DNA of 64,000 bases from Luteolibacter arcticus (lineage in GTDB: Bacteria > Verrucomicrobiota > Verrucomicrobiia > Verrucomicrobiales > Akkermansiaceae), in contig NZ_JAPDDT010000014.1 of the NCBI RefSeq assembly GCF_025950235.1, positions 1 through 64,000 on the forward strand. Reading direction: 5' to 3'. Below are positions 43,619 to 51,408 of this stretch, in pieces. A program made the translations under genes and the position numbers. Numbering within the stretch: position 1 is the stretch's first letter; every line of letters starts with the position of its first letter. The notes under the pieces are model-generated. The model did no database searches, had not been told where the DNA came from, and was given only the letters and a program-made list of their open reading frames with translations.

Positions 43619-43635
43619 AACGCGGCTGCGCCGCC

Positions 43636-44736
43636 TCAGCCATTCAGCTTCGCCAACGCCTTCGGCAGGAACACGCCGTCCTTGCGGATGACCTTGCCGT
43701 CGAAGCGGATCTCGCCGCCGCCGTAGTCCTTGCGCTGGATGTTGACCATGTCCCAGTGGACCTGCGAGCGGTTGCCGTTGTCCGCTTCCTCGTAGGCTTG
43801 GCCGGGCGTGAAGTGGAAGGAGCCGCCGATCTTCTCGTCGAAAAGGATATCGCGCATCGGGTGCTTGATCGCGGCGTTGTAGCCCAGCGCGAATTCGCCG
43901 ATGTAGCGCGCACCCGGGTCGCTATCGAGGATCTTGTTGATCTCCTTCGTCTTTCCGGGCGACTCGGCCTTGATGACCTTGCCCTTTTCGAAGGTCAGCA
44001 CGATCGAGTCGAAGGGAATGCCCTGATAGATCGTCGGCGCGTTGTAGGAAATGACGCCGTTCACCGAGTCCTTCACCGGTGCGGTGAAGACCTCACCATC
44101 CGGGATATTGTGCTCGCCGGCGCAGACGATGGCCGGGATGTCCTTGATCGAGAATTTCAGGTCGGTGCCCGGCCCGGTGATGTGGACCTGGTCGGTCGCA
44201 TCCATCAGCTTCTTCAGCGCGGTCGCAGCAGGGACCAGCGCCTTGTAGTCCACGAGGCAGACGTTGAAGTAGAAGTCCTCGAAGGCCTCGGTGCTCATGC
44301 CCGCTTGCTGGGCCATCGAGGGCGTCGGCCAGCGCAGCACGCACCACTTGGTCTTCTTCACCCGCCAGTCGATCACCGGGCGCAGGTGCTTCATGGCGAG
44401 CTTCATGTTTGCCGCAGGCACGTCGCTGCTTTCGGCGATGTTGTGGCTTCCGCGCACGGCGATGTAGGCGTCCATGTCCTTCATCTCTGCCAGCAGGTGC
44501 TTCGACATCACCTGATACTGCGGATCCTCGGCGCCCTTGAGCATCTCGCGGGTCAACCGCGAGTTGTGGATGCGCAGGAACGGCAGCGCGCCCTTCGCTC
44601 GCGCCTCGCGGACCAGGGCGAGCCCGATCGACTCCGGCACGTCGTAGAGATCCAGGAGGATCTTCTCGCCCTTCTGCAGCGAGGTGGAATAGCGGACAAG
44701 CTGGCGGGCAAGCTGATCGATGCGGGCGTCGTGCAT
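43636..44736 (-). CDS. Aminopeptidase, M29 family (AmpS/PepS-like)
   Basis: 366 residues, cytosolic metalloprotease that removes N-terminal residues from peptides. Motifs include [14 protein letters not shown] (metal-binding glutamate and catalytic region), [16 protein letters not shown] and SQVHWDMV, with the expected histidines and acidic residues. The length and the pattern GSHN/ADG fit clan M29. It starts at ATG 44736. Not in an obvious operon: the gene on the right is divergent and the left one convergent across a hairpin. Confidence 0.9.
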   Translation of the reverse strand: MHDARIDQLARQLVRYSTSLQKGEKILLDLYDVPESIGLALVREARAKGALPFLRIHNSRLTREMLKGAEDPQYQVMSKHLLAEMKDMDAYIAVRGSHNIAESSDVPAANMKLAMKHLRPVIDWRVKKTKWCVLRWPTPSMAQQAGMSTEAFEDFYFNVCLVDYKALVPAATALKKLMDATDQVHITGPGTDLKFSIKDIPAIVCAGEHNIPDGEVFTAPVKDSVNGVISYNAPTIYQGIPFDSIVLTFEKGKVIKAESPGKTKEINKILDSDPGARYIGEFALGYNAAIKHPMRDILFDEKIGGSFHFTPGQAYEEADNGNRSQVHWDMVNIQRKDYGGGEIRFDGKVIRKDGVFLPKALAKLNG

Positions 44737-44818
44737 GAGTTAACCGCCTATCGGGCAGGAACTGAGCGGCCAAGTTCCAAATGAATGGCGGGTTGAGTTC
44801 TCCACGAAGTCGCACTAA

Positions 44819-45637
44819 ATGATGGGAATGGAGGAAACGAAAAGGCGGTTCAACGGGGTGGGCGCGCTCCTCGCCTTCGTGGGTTGCTGGTTGATGACTC
44901 CCATGGGACCGCTGTCGTTACTGGGAGCCGTCGCTCCGTTTTTACTCGCCGTCTATTTCTGGCGCCGGAGCAAGGGATGGGCCTTGGTTTTCGGCTTGGC
45001 GAATCCGCTGGTGCTAACGGCGCTGCTGGCGATGGGCAGCTACTTCCGTGGCACGGCGACGCTCAATTTCCACGGCTTGCCCGGCCCTCAAGCCTTTAAT
45101 CTGGACCGGCAGACAATGCTGCCCAAGAGGGGTGGCGGATGCGTGGTAGATGGCAGCGAGTGGCTGGGCGACGATTGGCGCAATTTCGTCCTACGGAGCT
45201 GTGTAGCGGTGTTCGGCCCGATGAAAGGATCACCGTCGGGCCCATATCCGGAAGAGCCTGCTTTGACCGGTCTATGGACCGAAGCGGAGTGGGTGAAAGT
45301 GGCCGATCTCAGGAACGGACAGATTTCCGTGGGTGGGAAGTCGCGGGCTGTTCCAAGCGGAGCGCGTTTGCTCGAAGCCTATGCGCCATGGGCGGAGGAG
45401 GAGCAAGCGAGTCCTCCGGATGTCCTGTGGGATGACGAGGACACAGCGGTGCGGCTTCAGGCAAAGGACTTTGGCGCCGGGGCCTTCGCGGTGCGCATTG
45501 GCACCCGCTTCTACAGTCGGTCGGAGGAGACGACGGTCCTCTTTGCGGGGGAACCGGCAAGAGTCGTCGGCTATTTCTGGCCAAAGGGAATACGTCCTGC
45601 CGGCCACCGCATCCCGCCGGTTAGACCCGGAACATGA
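44819..45637 (+). CDS. Membrane protein of unknown function
   Basis: 272 residues. Two adjacent hydrophobic segments at the N-terminus (GALLAFVGCWLMTPMGPLSL and PFLLAVYFWRR) and a third (LANPLVLTALLAMGSYF) precede a polar C-terminal domain from about residue 80. The tail, FYSRSEETTVLFAGEPARVV, looks globular. No family recognised. The start may instead be the methionine a few codons later (MGMEE or MEETK). Confidence 0.6.
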   Translation: MMGMEETKRRFNGVGALLAFVGCWLMTPMGPLSLLGAVAPFLLAVYFWRRSKGWALVFGLANPLVLTALLAMGSYFRGTATLNFHGLPGPQAFNLDRQTMLPKRGGGCVVDGSEWLGDDWRNFVLRSCVAVFGPMKGSPSGPYPEEPALTGLWTEAEWVKVADLRNGQISVGGKSRAVPSGARLLEAYAPWAEEEQASPPDVLWDDEDTAVRLQAKDFGAGAFAVRIGTRFYSRSEETTVLFAGEPARVVGYFWPKGIRPAGHRIPPVRPGT

Positions 45638-45652
45638 TCTGGAAACGGCAAT

Positions 45653-46036
45653 TCAATCCAAAGCCTCCACCTTCAGTCCATAGGGAATGAAGCGGGTGAA
45701 GTCGTCGTGGTTCCGCGTGGCGAGGCTGGCTCCGGATGCCATGGCGCTCGCGGCGATCATGCAATCCGTGTGCAAGCCCCGTCGGCGGCCGCCGAGATTA
45801 AAGAGCCGGGCAGCCTCCTCGCCATCGCGCCACGTGAAGTCCGCGATGCGCCCTCCCAGCACCGCAAACGCGGCGTCCTTTTGCTCGCGCGAAAGCGGCC
45901 CGTTGCAGAACTCCGACCAAGCGATGGCACACGTGCTGATCTCGCGGCCGTCCGCCAGCCACTGACGCATTCGCCGCCCGCCGTCGGAGCCCATGGTCAC
46001 CAGTTCGACCAGGAAATTCGTGTCGAGGTGGATCAT
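45653..46036 (-). CDS. PIN-domain toxin (VapC family)
   Basis: 127 residues from the ATG at 46036. PIN ribonuclease motif: MIHLDTNFLVELV (catalytic Asp5), SEFCNGPLS in the middle, and the acidic C-terminal pair in HTDCMIAASAMASG and TRNHDDF. The start overlaps the stop of the upstream antitoxin by four bases (ATGA). Expected to cleave specific RNAs when unneutralised. Confidence 0.9.
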   Translation of the reverse strand: MIHLDTNFLVELVTMGSDGGRRMRQWLADGREISTCAIAWSEFCNGPLSREQKDAAFAVLGGRIADFTWRDGEEAARLFNLGGRRRGLHTDCMIAASAMASGASLATRNHDDFTRFIPYGLKVEALD

Positions 46037-46323
46037 GCTTCCCACCAGTAACGCTTGGCTTCCCGCTCCTCACGGATGGCTGACTTGAAGGCCTCGCCTT
46101 CGGCCACCTTCAGTCCGCCGCCATCCTGTAGCCAGTCCAGCGCGGCCAAGGGCGACGGCCGCTGATCCTCGCGGTCGGCTTCTTCCTTCAGACGGCGCAC
46201 GGCACGGCGCATGACCTCCGCCTTGGAAGTGGACCAACGCTTTGCCAACTCATCGAGCAAGCCGAGCGTGACGGTATCCAGCGACATGCTGGTCCGCACC
46301 AAGCGAGGGTAATGCGAACTCAT
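46033..46323 (-). CDS. RHH antitoxin of the VapC toxin
   Basis: 96 residues from the ATG at 46323 (46341 is an alternative). The beta strand and helices RTSMSLDTVTLGLLDELAKR and STSKAEVMRRAVRRLKE form a ribbon-helix-helix DNA-binding domain, followed by an acidic C-terminal toxin-binding tail ending AKRYWWEA. Such proteins neutralise the toxin and repress their own operon. An inverted repeat in front of the start fits that role. Confidence 0.85.
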   Translation of the reverse strand: MSSHYPRLVRTSMSLDTVTLGLLDELAKRWSTSKAEVMRRAVRRLKEEADREDQRPSPLAALDWLQDGGGLKVAEGEAFKSAIREEREAKRYWWEA

Positions 46324-46342
46324 GTGGTAACAAATGACCACA
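46323..46342. promoter_or_regulatory. Inverted repeat, likely autoregulatory operator of the VapBC pair
   Basis: TGTGGT-N8-ACCACA, a perfect palindrome of 6-base arms, overlaps the antitoxin start and its upstream bases. RHH antitoxins bind such short repeats. Confidence 0.6.
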
Positions 46343-46408
46343 CGTTAGCATCACGTCAAGGCTGCTTTTGGCACTTGGAACTTCTCACCTGGCACTTTGT
46401 CTTCCGGC

Positions 46409-46981
46409 ATGCGCCTCGGCATTCTCGGCTCCGGTTCCGGTTCAAACATGCAAGCGATCCTCGATGCGATCGCGGCGGGCACTTTGGACGCCGACATCGC
46501 GCTGGTGCTTTCCGACAATCCCGAAGGCTACATTCTTGAGCGAGCGAAGAAGGCCGGGATCCCTACCGGGCTGATCGACTGTCGCGGCTTCAGGACGAAG
46601 TTTCCCGAGGAAGCCCAGGCCGAAACGGTCGCCGCCTTGAAAGCCGCGGGGGTGGACCTGATCTGCCTGGCTGGCTTCATGCGGCTGGTGAAGGCCCCGC
46701 TGCTGGAGGCCTTCCCGAATCGCATCCTCAATATCCATCCGGCGCTTTTGCCGGCCTTTCCCGGTGTGGCCGCTTGGAAGCAAGCCATCGAGGCCAAGGC
46801 CACTGAGTCCGGCTGTTCCGTCCACTTTGTCGATGGTGGCATGGACACCGGCCCGGTCATCCTCCAGGCGAAGGTGCCGGTCTTCCCGGATGACACCGCG
46901 GAGACGCTCCACCAGCGCATCCAAGTGGAGGAACACCGGCTCTATCCGGAAGCGATCCGCAAGGTAGCGGCCGCCCTTTAA
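46409..46981 (+). CDS. purN: Phosphoribosylglycinamide formyltransferase (GART)
   Basis: 190 residues from the ATG at 46409. Third step of de novo purine synthesis: it formylates GAR with 10-formyl-THF. Conserved features: GSGSGSNMQAI loop near the N-terminus binds the phosphate, and the region AGFMRLVKAPLLEAFPNRIL with NIHPALLPAFPG carries the catalytic Asn-His. Aspartate in HFVDGGMDTGPVILQA is also conserved. Ends four bases inside the convergent PEP-CTERM gene. No purine genes adjacent. Confidence 0.95.
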   Translation: MRLGILGSGSGSNMQAILDAIAAGTLDADIALVLSDNPEGYILERAKKAGIPTGLIDCRGFRTKFPEEAQAETVAALKAAGVDLICLAGFMRLVKAPLLEAFPNRILNIHPALLPAFPGVAAWKQAIEAKATESGCSVHFVDGGMDTGPVILQAKVPVFPDDTAETLHQRIQVEEHRLYPEAIRKVAAAL

Positions 46982-47835
46982 TCACGGCGGCGGCGGAAGC
47001 CGAGCAGGCCTGCGAACAGCAGCGCCGCGAAGGTCGAGGGCTCGGGGATGGTTGCAACCCCCGACTGGATGGTGCTGACCGTGGTGGCTGTCCCGCCGAT
47101 GATCGATTTGCCGGGAATCGACACCTGTTCCTGCGTCGCCCCTGCACCGAACCCGGCGGCACCGGTATAACCACCCATTCTCGTGTAGATGAAGATGTTG
47201 GCGTTCGGAGCGGTATTCTGCGGGAAGAAGCTTTTCGGCACGAACACGAAAACGTCGCCGCCGCCGCTGCCGGAGGACAGCGTTGCGTCAAGCATCACGA
47301 AATTCTGCTGGCCGGAGGGATTCATGTCGAACTCGGGCACGCCGAGCGCGGTCATCGTCGCCGAGAGTGACGATGGCAGCGGATTGGGGTCCGTCGTTCC
47401 GCCGATCCAGATCTTCAAATCGTCCAGCGACAAGTAGCGGTCGGTGGCGTTGTTCGACTCGTTGATGTCGATGACGAAGATGTAGCTGCTCTGCGAGGCG
47501 TCTTGGACGAGTTCGCCGAACTTGAGATAGGGATCGAAGCCGTTTGGCACCGAGGTGTTCATGATGCCCGGCCGGTTGTAGCCTTGCTCGACGCTGTCCT
47601 TACCCGCCGGGGAGAGACGGTAGAGGTCGCGGAAGACTCCCGATCCTGCGCTTCCGTCCACGGAAGGGTCTCGGAACAGGGCGCCGTTGATAAAGCCGCC
47701 GCGAAAAGTCGCACCGCCGCTGCCCAAGGTATCGGGCGTTTCACCAGCGATGGTGACGTTTGTCATATTCAGGACGACGGCTCCGGCAGGGCACGCGATG
47801 CCAATGCCCGCAACAAGGCAGGGGAGAAACTTCAT
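46978..47835 (-). CDS. PEP-CTERM sorting-domain protein
   Basis: 285 residues, exported. Signal peptide ends around CPAGAVV. The C-terminus IPEPSTFAALLFAGLLGFRR is a PEP motif, hydrophobic helix and arginine cluster, the exosortase/archaeosortase recognition tail; the protein is probably cleaved and anchored or released by an exosortase encoded elsewhere. The middle is beta-rich with no recognised domain. Its stop overlaps the purN stop on the other strand. Confidence 0.9.
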   Translation of the reverse strand: MKFLPCLVAGIGIACPAGAVVLNMTNVTIAGETPDTLGSGGATFRGGFINGALFRDPSVDGSAGSGVFRDLYRLSPAGKDSVEQGYNRPGIMNTSVPNGFDPYLKFGELVQDASQSSYIFVIDINESNNATDRYLSLDDLKIWIGGTTDPNPLPSSLSATMTALGVPEFDMNPSGQQNFVMLDATLSSGSGGGDVFVFVPKSFFPQNTAPNANIFIYTRMGGYTGAAGFGAGATQEQVSIPGKSIIGGTATTVSTIQSGVATIPEPSTFAALLFAGLLGFRRRRD

Positions 47836-48085
47836 GGGGAGAAGAGGGAGAGAACAGCAACAACAAAGGGGTGGGAGCCCCGGACAAATTCTACAGTTTT
47901 TTAAAATAATGGCAAATGTTGATTGTCATATTTTAAATACATTTATCTGTCCAATTCCTGCGGCAATAGGCTGCGCAGTGCGTTTTGACCGGTTTTCAGG
48001 CCCCGCGAGGTCCCTTGGGTTCCGTTTTCTCCCGCCTTGAAACCCCGGCAAGTGGCCGCTAGCGTCCGCCGCCCAGCCCGCCACC
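47836..48085. promoter_or_regulatory. Intergenic region with an AT-rich patch between PEP-CTERM gene and miaB
   Basis: About 250 bases between divergent genes. Positions 47885-47960 are strikingly AT-rich (e.g. TTTTTTAAAATAATGGCAAA), unlike the surroundings, so promoter elements for the PEP-CTERM gene are likely there. No exact sigma consensus was fixed. No RNA gene seen. Confidence 0.45.
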
Positions 48086-49456
48086 ATGCCCAAGGTTTAT
48101 ATCCGCACCTACGGTTGCCAGATGAACGAGCGCGATTCCGAACAGGTCGCGCAAATGTTCACCGAGGGCGGCTACACCGTCACCGGCGACGAGACCGATG
48201 CCGACGCCATCCTCGTGAACACCTGCTCGGTGCGCGACCAGGCGGAGCAAAAGGCGCTCGGCAAGATGGGCAACATGGGCAGCTACCGCCGGAACAAACC
48301 GCACGTCGTCTTCGGCTTCATGGGCTGCATGGCGCAGAGCCGCGGGCCGGAGCTTTTCGAGCGGATCCCGCACCTGGACGTGGTGGTCGGCACGCAGAAG
48401 TACCACAAGGTCTTCGACTACGTGGACACCATCCTCCAGCGGCGCCTCCATCGCCGGATGGACGAGCTGGAACTCTCGCTCACCGGCGAAAGCGTCTGCG
48501 ATGTGGAGGAAGAGGCAGGCTCACAGAACACCATTCGCGACCACATCCCGAAGGATCTCAATGCCTCCGCCTTCGTCTCGATCATGCAGGGCTGCAACAT
48601 GCGTTGCTCCTTCTGCATCGTCCCCGACACCCGCGGCAAAGAGCGCGGCCGGCCGATTGCCGAGATCGTCGAGGAGGTGAAAAGCCTGCGCGATCATGGG
48701 GTGAAGGAAGTCACCTTGCTCGGCCAGATCGTGAACCTCTACGGCCGCACCGAGTTCGAGAAGGTCGATGGCAAGTCGCCCTTCGTGCAACTTCTCGAAG
48801 CGGTTCACGCCATCGAGGGCATCGAGCGCATCCGCTTCACCTCGCCGCACCCGATCGGCTACCGCGATGACCTCGTCGCCGCCTTCACCTATCTGCCGAA
48901 GGTCTGCTCGCACATCCACTTCCCGATGCAGAGCGGCTCGGACCGCATCCTGAAGTTGATGCGCCGACCGTATAAAAACGAGAAATTCATCGAGATCTGC
49001 GAGAAGATGAAGGCCGCGCGGCCGGGCATAGCCATCACCACCGATATCATCGTAGGCTTCCCCGGTGAAGAGGAGGAAGACTTCCAGGCCACGATCGAGA
49101 CCGTGAAGCGCCTGCAATTCGACAACGCCTTCGTGTTCCGTTACTCGAAGCGCAAGGACACCCCGGCCGCCGAGATGGACGGCCAGCTCCCGGAGCGGGT
49201 GAAGGAAGACCGCAACCAGCAGTTGCTCGATGTGGTCAACGAGCTCGCCAAGGCCAAGCATCAGGCGCTGGTCGGCACCGTCCAGCAAGTCCTCTGCGAG
49301 GGTCCCTCCAAGACCAACAAGCAGCGCCTGAGCGGCCGCACCGGGACCAACAAGATCCTGATCTTCGATGGCGACCCCCACAAGCTGACCGGCCAACTGC
49401 TCGACATCCGGGTCGAGGAAAGCACCGGCTTCACGCTCTACGGCAGTGTCCTATAG
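48086..49456 (+). CDS. miaB: tRNA-2-methylthio-N6-dimethylallyladenosine synthase
   Basis: 456 residues. Radical-SAM methylthiotransferase that modifies adenosine 37 of tRNAs. Three cysteines of the N-terminal UPF0004 domain: YIRTYGCQMNERDSE, NTCSVRDQA and FMGCMAQ. The radical-SAM cluster motif is GCNMRCSFCIVP (CxxxCxxC). A TRAM RNA-binding domain ends the protein (about 390-456). It ends in CTA-TAG, and the TAG overlaps a REP element. Start at ATG 48086 matches the family N-terminus (MPKVYIRTYG). Confidence 0.96.
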   Translation: MPKVYIRTYGCQMNERDSEQVAQMFTEGGYTVTGDETDADAILVNTCSVRDQAEQKALGKMGNMGSYRRNKPHVVFGFMGCMAQSRGPELFERIPHLDVVVGTQKYHKVFDYVDTILQRRLHRRMDELELSLTGESVCDVEEEAGSQNTIRDHIPKDLNASAFVSIMQGCNMRCSFCIVPDTRGKERGRPIAEIVEEVKSLRDHGVKEVTLLGQIVNLYGRTEFEKVDGKSPFVQLLEAVHAIEGIERIRFTSPHPIGYRDDLVAAFTYLPKVCSHIHFPMQSGSDRILKLMRRPYKNEKFIEICEKMKAARPGIAITTDIIVGFPGEEEEDFQATIETVKRLQFDNAFVFRYSKRKDTPAAEMDGQLPERVKEDRNQQLLDVVNELAKAKHQALVGTVQQVLCEGPSKTNKQRLSGRTGTNKILIFDGDPHKLTGQLLDIRVEESTGFTLYGSVL

Positions 49457-49548
49457 TGGTCCGCACTCTCCGAGTGCGGCACGAAGCAGATCTGGCGGTG
49501 ATCGGAGATCTTTTGTGGCTTCCCACGACCGCACGCGGAGTGAGCGGA
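49456..49548. repeat. BIME: diverged REP plus inverse REP after miaB
   Basis: A REP arm GTGGTCCGCACTCTCCGAGT followed by GCGG (49456-49479) and an inverse arm CCGCACGCGGAGTGAGCGGA (49529-49548) about 93 bases apart in total. Spacing equals that of the pairs around the RAYT gene although the enclosed spacer has diverged. The first base is the G of the miaB stop codon TAG. Confidence 0.75.
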
Positions 49549-50195
49549 CTGCTTTTTGCAAACCGCTCCCTGGCCCGGCTCACCGGGAGCGCGCGGGCCG
49601 GGCGAACCCGGCTTCGCGCACCCCCGGCGGGTGGCGATCCCGTGACAGCCGGTCATGAGCAGTGACGCGGACACGGAACCCCACCGAAACCTAGGGCCGG
49701 AAATCTTCAGGAGGACGTGGCTTTTCCATCATGCCGGGAACTCCTTGGGAGAGCCCCAGCAATCCGGGGAGGTAGCCCCAGGCGGAGCAAAGCGGGCGGG
49801 ATAGCCAGCGGAACAGCGGGGGAGACAAGCTCACTCGTACCGATCGCTCGCCATTCGCCCCGGCCTCGGCCTCGGTCCGGCGGGGATCCGCCGGACCGGG
49901 ACGAGTTGCTCCCGTTGGATCGAACCATTTCATCCGATGGGGGGCATGTTTGGGAGCGCATGAGCCGATCCATCTCTTGAAAACAGCCCCTGGGAGGGGA
50001 AAAGATCGGGATGTTTCTGGATGGGGCGGTTCATGCGCGGAGATCAGGGCTAGGGAGGGGAAACCCGAATCAGGGACAGCATTCAAAGTAGAATTACGTA
50101 GCGCCATCGGGATGATATCCGATTTGGCATGGGGGAATCTCCCATAAGGCGCGACTGGCCCTTGCGTAAAAACCCGTGTTAGGAACACTCGTGTG
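49549..50195. other. Intergenic region without a convincing gene
   Basis: About 650 bases between the REP pair and the FadL gene. A minus-strand open frame at 49691-50281 runs through it but overlaps the FadL start and has no recognisable domain; the segment near 49700-49830 has a hydrophobic flavour (SPPLFRWLSRPLCSAWGYLP) and could be a gene remnant. A ribosome site AGGAA lies near 50181, ahead of the FadL ATG. I see no RNA gene. Confidence 0.35.
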
Positions 50196-51401
50196 ATGAC
50201 TTCCTCCCAAGTGCTCCGCGCCAGTCTGGCATGTTCCGCGGTCTTGGCCGGCCGCGGTTTCGGACTCGGCATCGAGTTCACCTATCACGATCCCGAAGTG
50301 CTTGCCCGCGGCAATGCCGGGGTCGCTTCGAATGGGAATGCCTCGGCGGTTTACTACAACCCCGCGATGCTTGGCAGCGGCCCGGGCTCCGACCTGCTGC
50401 TCACCGGCTACGTGCTCGACTACAAGGTCGCGCACACCGGCGCCGGCGGCCATACCGATCTCAAGGATGGCCCCGCGGTGGCGGCCAGTGCCTTCGCCTC
50501 GACCCCGCTGGGCGATCGTGTTTCGCTAGGACTCGGCCTCTATTCGCCCTTCGGCCAGAAGAACGAATGGCCGGACAATTCACCGCTGCGCGCCTACGCG
50601 ACGGATACCGAGCTGCTCTTCATGGCGGGCACCGCCGCGCTGGGTTTCGAGGTGACGCCGTCCTTCCGGCTGGGCCTGTCCGTGAGTGCGGTGGAAAGCA
50701 CCGCCGATATCAACCGCGGCATCTTCGTCCCCGGCGATACCTTCTCCATCGAGGGCGATGGCAACGGCTGGGGCGTCGGTGGCGGCTTCGCTTGGGAGCC
50801 CTTCGAAGGTCATCGTATCGGCGGCACGGTGCGCTACTGGTCGCCGGTCACTTACGAGGGTCACGCGACCACCGTGCTGATCGTTCCCGCACCCGGCGCG
50901 ACCGTCGGGCCGGTGGAGTCCGAACTCGAGTTCCCGCTGGAAGCCACGCTCGGCTACTCGTGGATGCCGAGCGACAAGTGGATCTTCGAGGTCGACGTGA
51001 CCTACAACGAGTGGTCTTCGTTCGAGAATTTCACCCTCGAACAGCCCGCCGGCAATATCGTCGAGCCACTGAACTGGGAAGACAGCTACATCATCTGCGC
51101 CGGTGTGACCCGCAAGTGGGATTCCGGCTGGTGGGTCGGCGGTGGCTACTGGTTCGCCGAGAAGACAACTCCGGATGCGAATTTCAACCCGCGTCTGCCC
51201 GACGTGGACCTGCATGTTGTCAGCATCGGCACCGGCTACCGCACGGAGTGCTGGGCGGCCGAGTTCACCTATCAGTACGGCTACGGCGAGCCCCGACAGA
51301 TCACCGGCAGCGCGCCGGCCCTGCCCTCGGGAGCCAGTGCCGATGGCAAATTGACGTATCACGCCCACGGCTTCTCTGCCGGGGTACGATGGTTCTGGTA
51401 G
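50196..51401 (+). CDS. OmpP1/FadL-family outer-membrane transport protein
   Basis: 401 residues. Start at the ATG at 50196 (a GTG lies just before it), preceded by AGGAA. Signal peptide ends near LAGRGFGLG. Family hallmarks are the N-terminal hatch motif ARGNAGVASNGNASAVYYNP, then DRVSLGLGLYSPFGQKNEW, regular beta strands of a 14-strand barrel, and a C-terminal strand ending in phenylalanine-rich FSAGVRWFW. Such proteins import hydrophobic compounds such as long-chain fatty acids or aromatics across the outer membrane. A histidine-kinase-like gene follows 7 bases later and may be co-transcribed. Confidence 0.92.
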   Translation: MTSSQVLRASLACSAVLAGRGFGLGIEFTYHDPEVLARGNAGVASNGNASAVYYNPAMLGSGPGSDLLLTGYVLDYKVAHTGAGGHTDLKDGPAVAASAFASTPLGDRVSLGLGLYSPFGQKNEWPDNSPLRAYATDTELLFMAGTAALGFEVTPSFRLGLSVSAVESTADINRGIFVPGDTFSIEGDGNGWGVGGGFAWEPFEGHRIGGTVRYWSPVTYEGHATTVLIVPAPGATVGPVESELEFPLEATLGYSWMPSDKWIFEVDVTYNEWSSFENFTLEQPAGNIVEPLNWEDSYIICAGVTRKWDSGWWVGGGYWFAEKTTPDANFNPRLPDVDLHVVSIGTGYRTECWAAEFTYQYGYGEPRQITGSAPALPSGASADGKLTYHAHGFSAGVRWFW

Positions 51402-51408
51402 TTCGTTC

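Noticed and set aside
49691-50281. Minus-strand open frame of 196 codons upstream of FadL
   Set aside because: It runs into the FadL coding region, has no domain and shows proline/arginine-rich shadow composition; noted only as a possible remnant.
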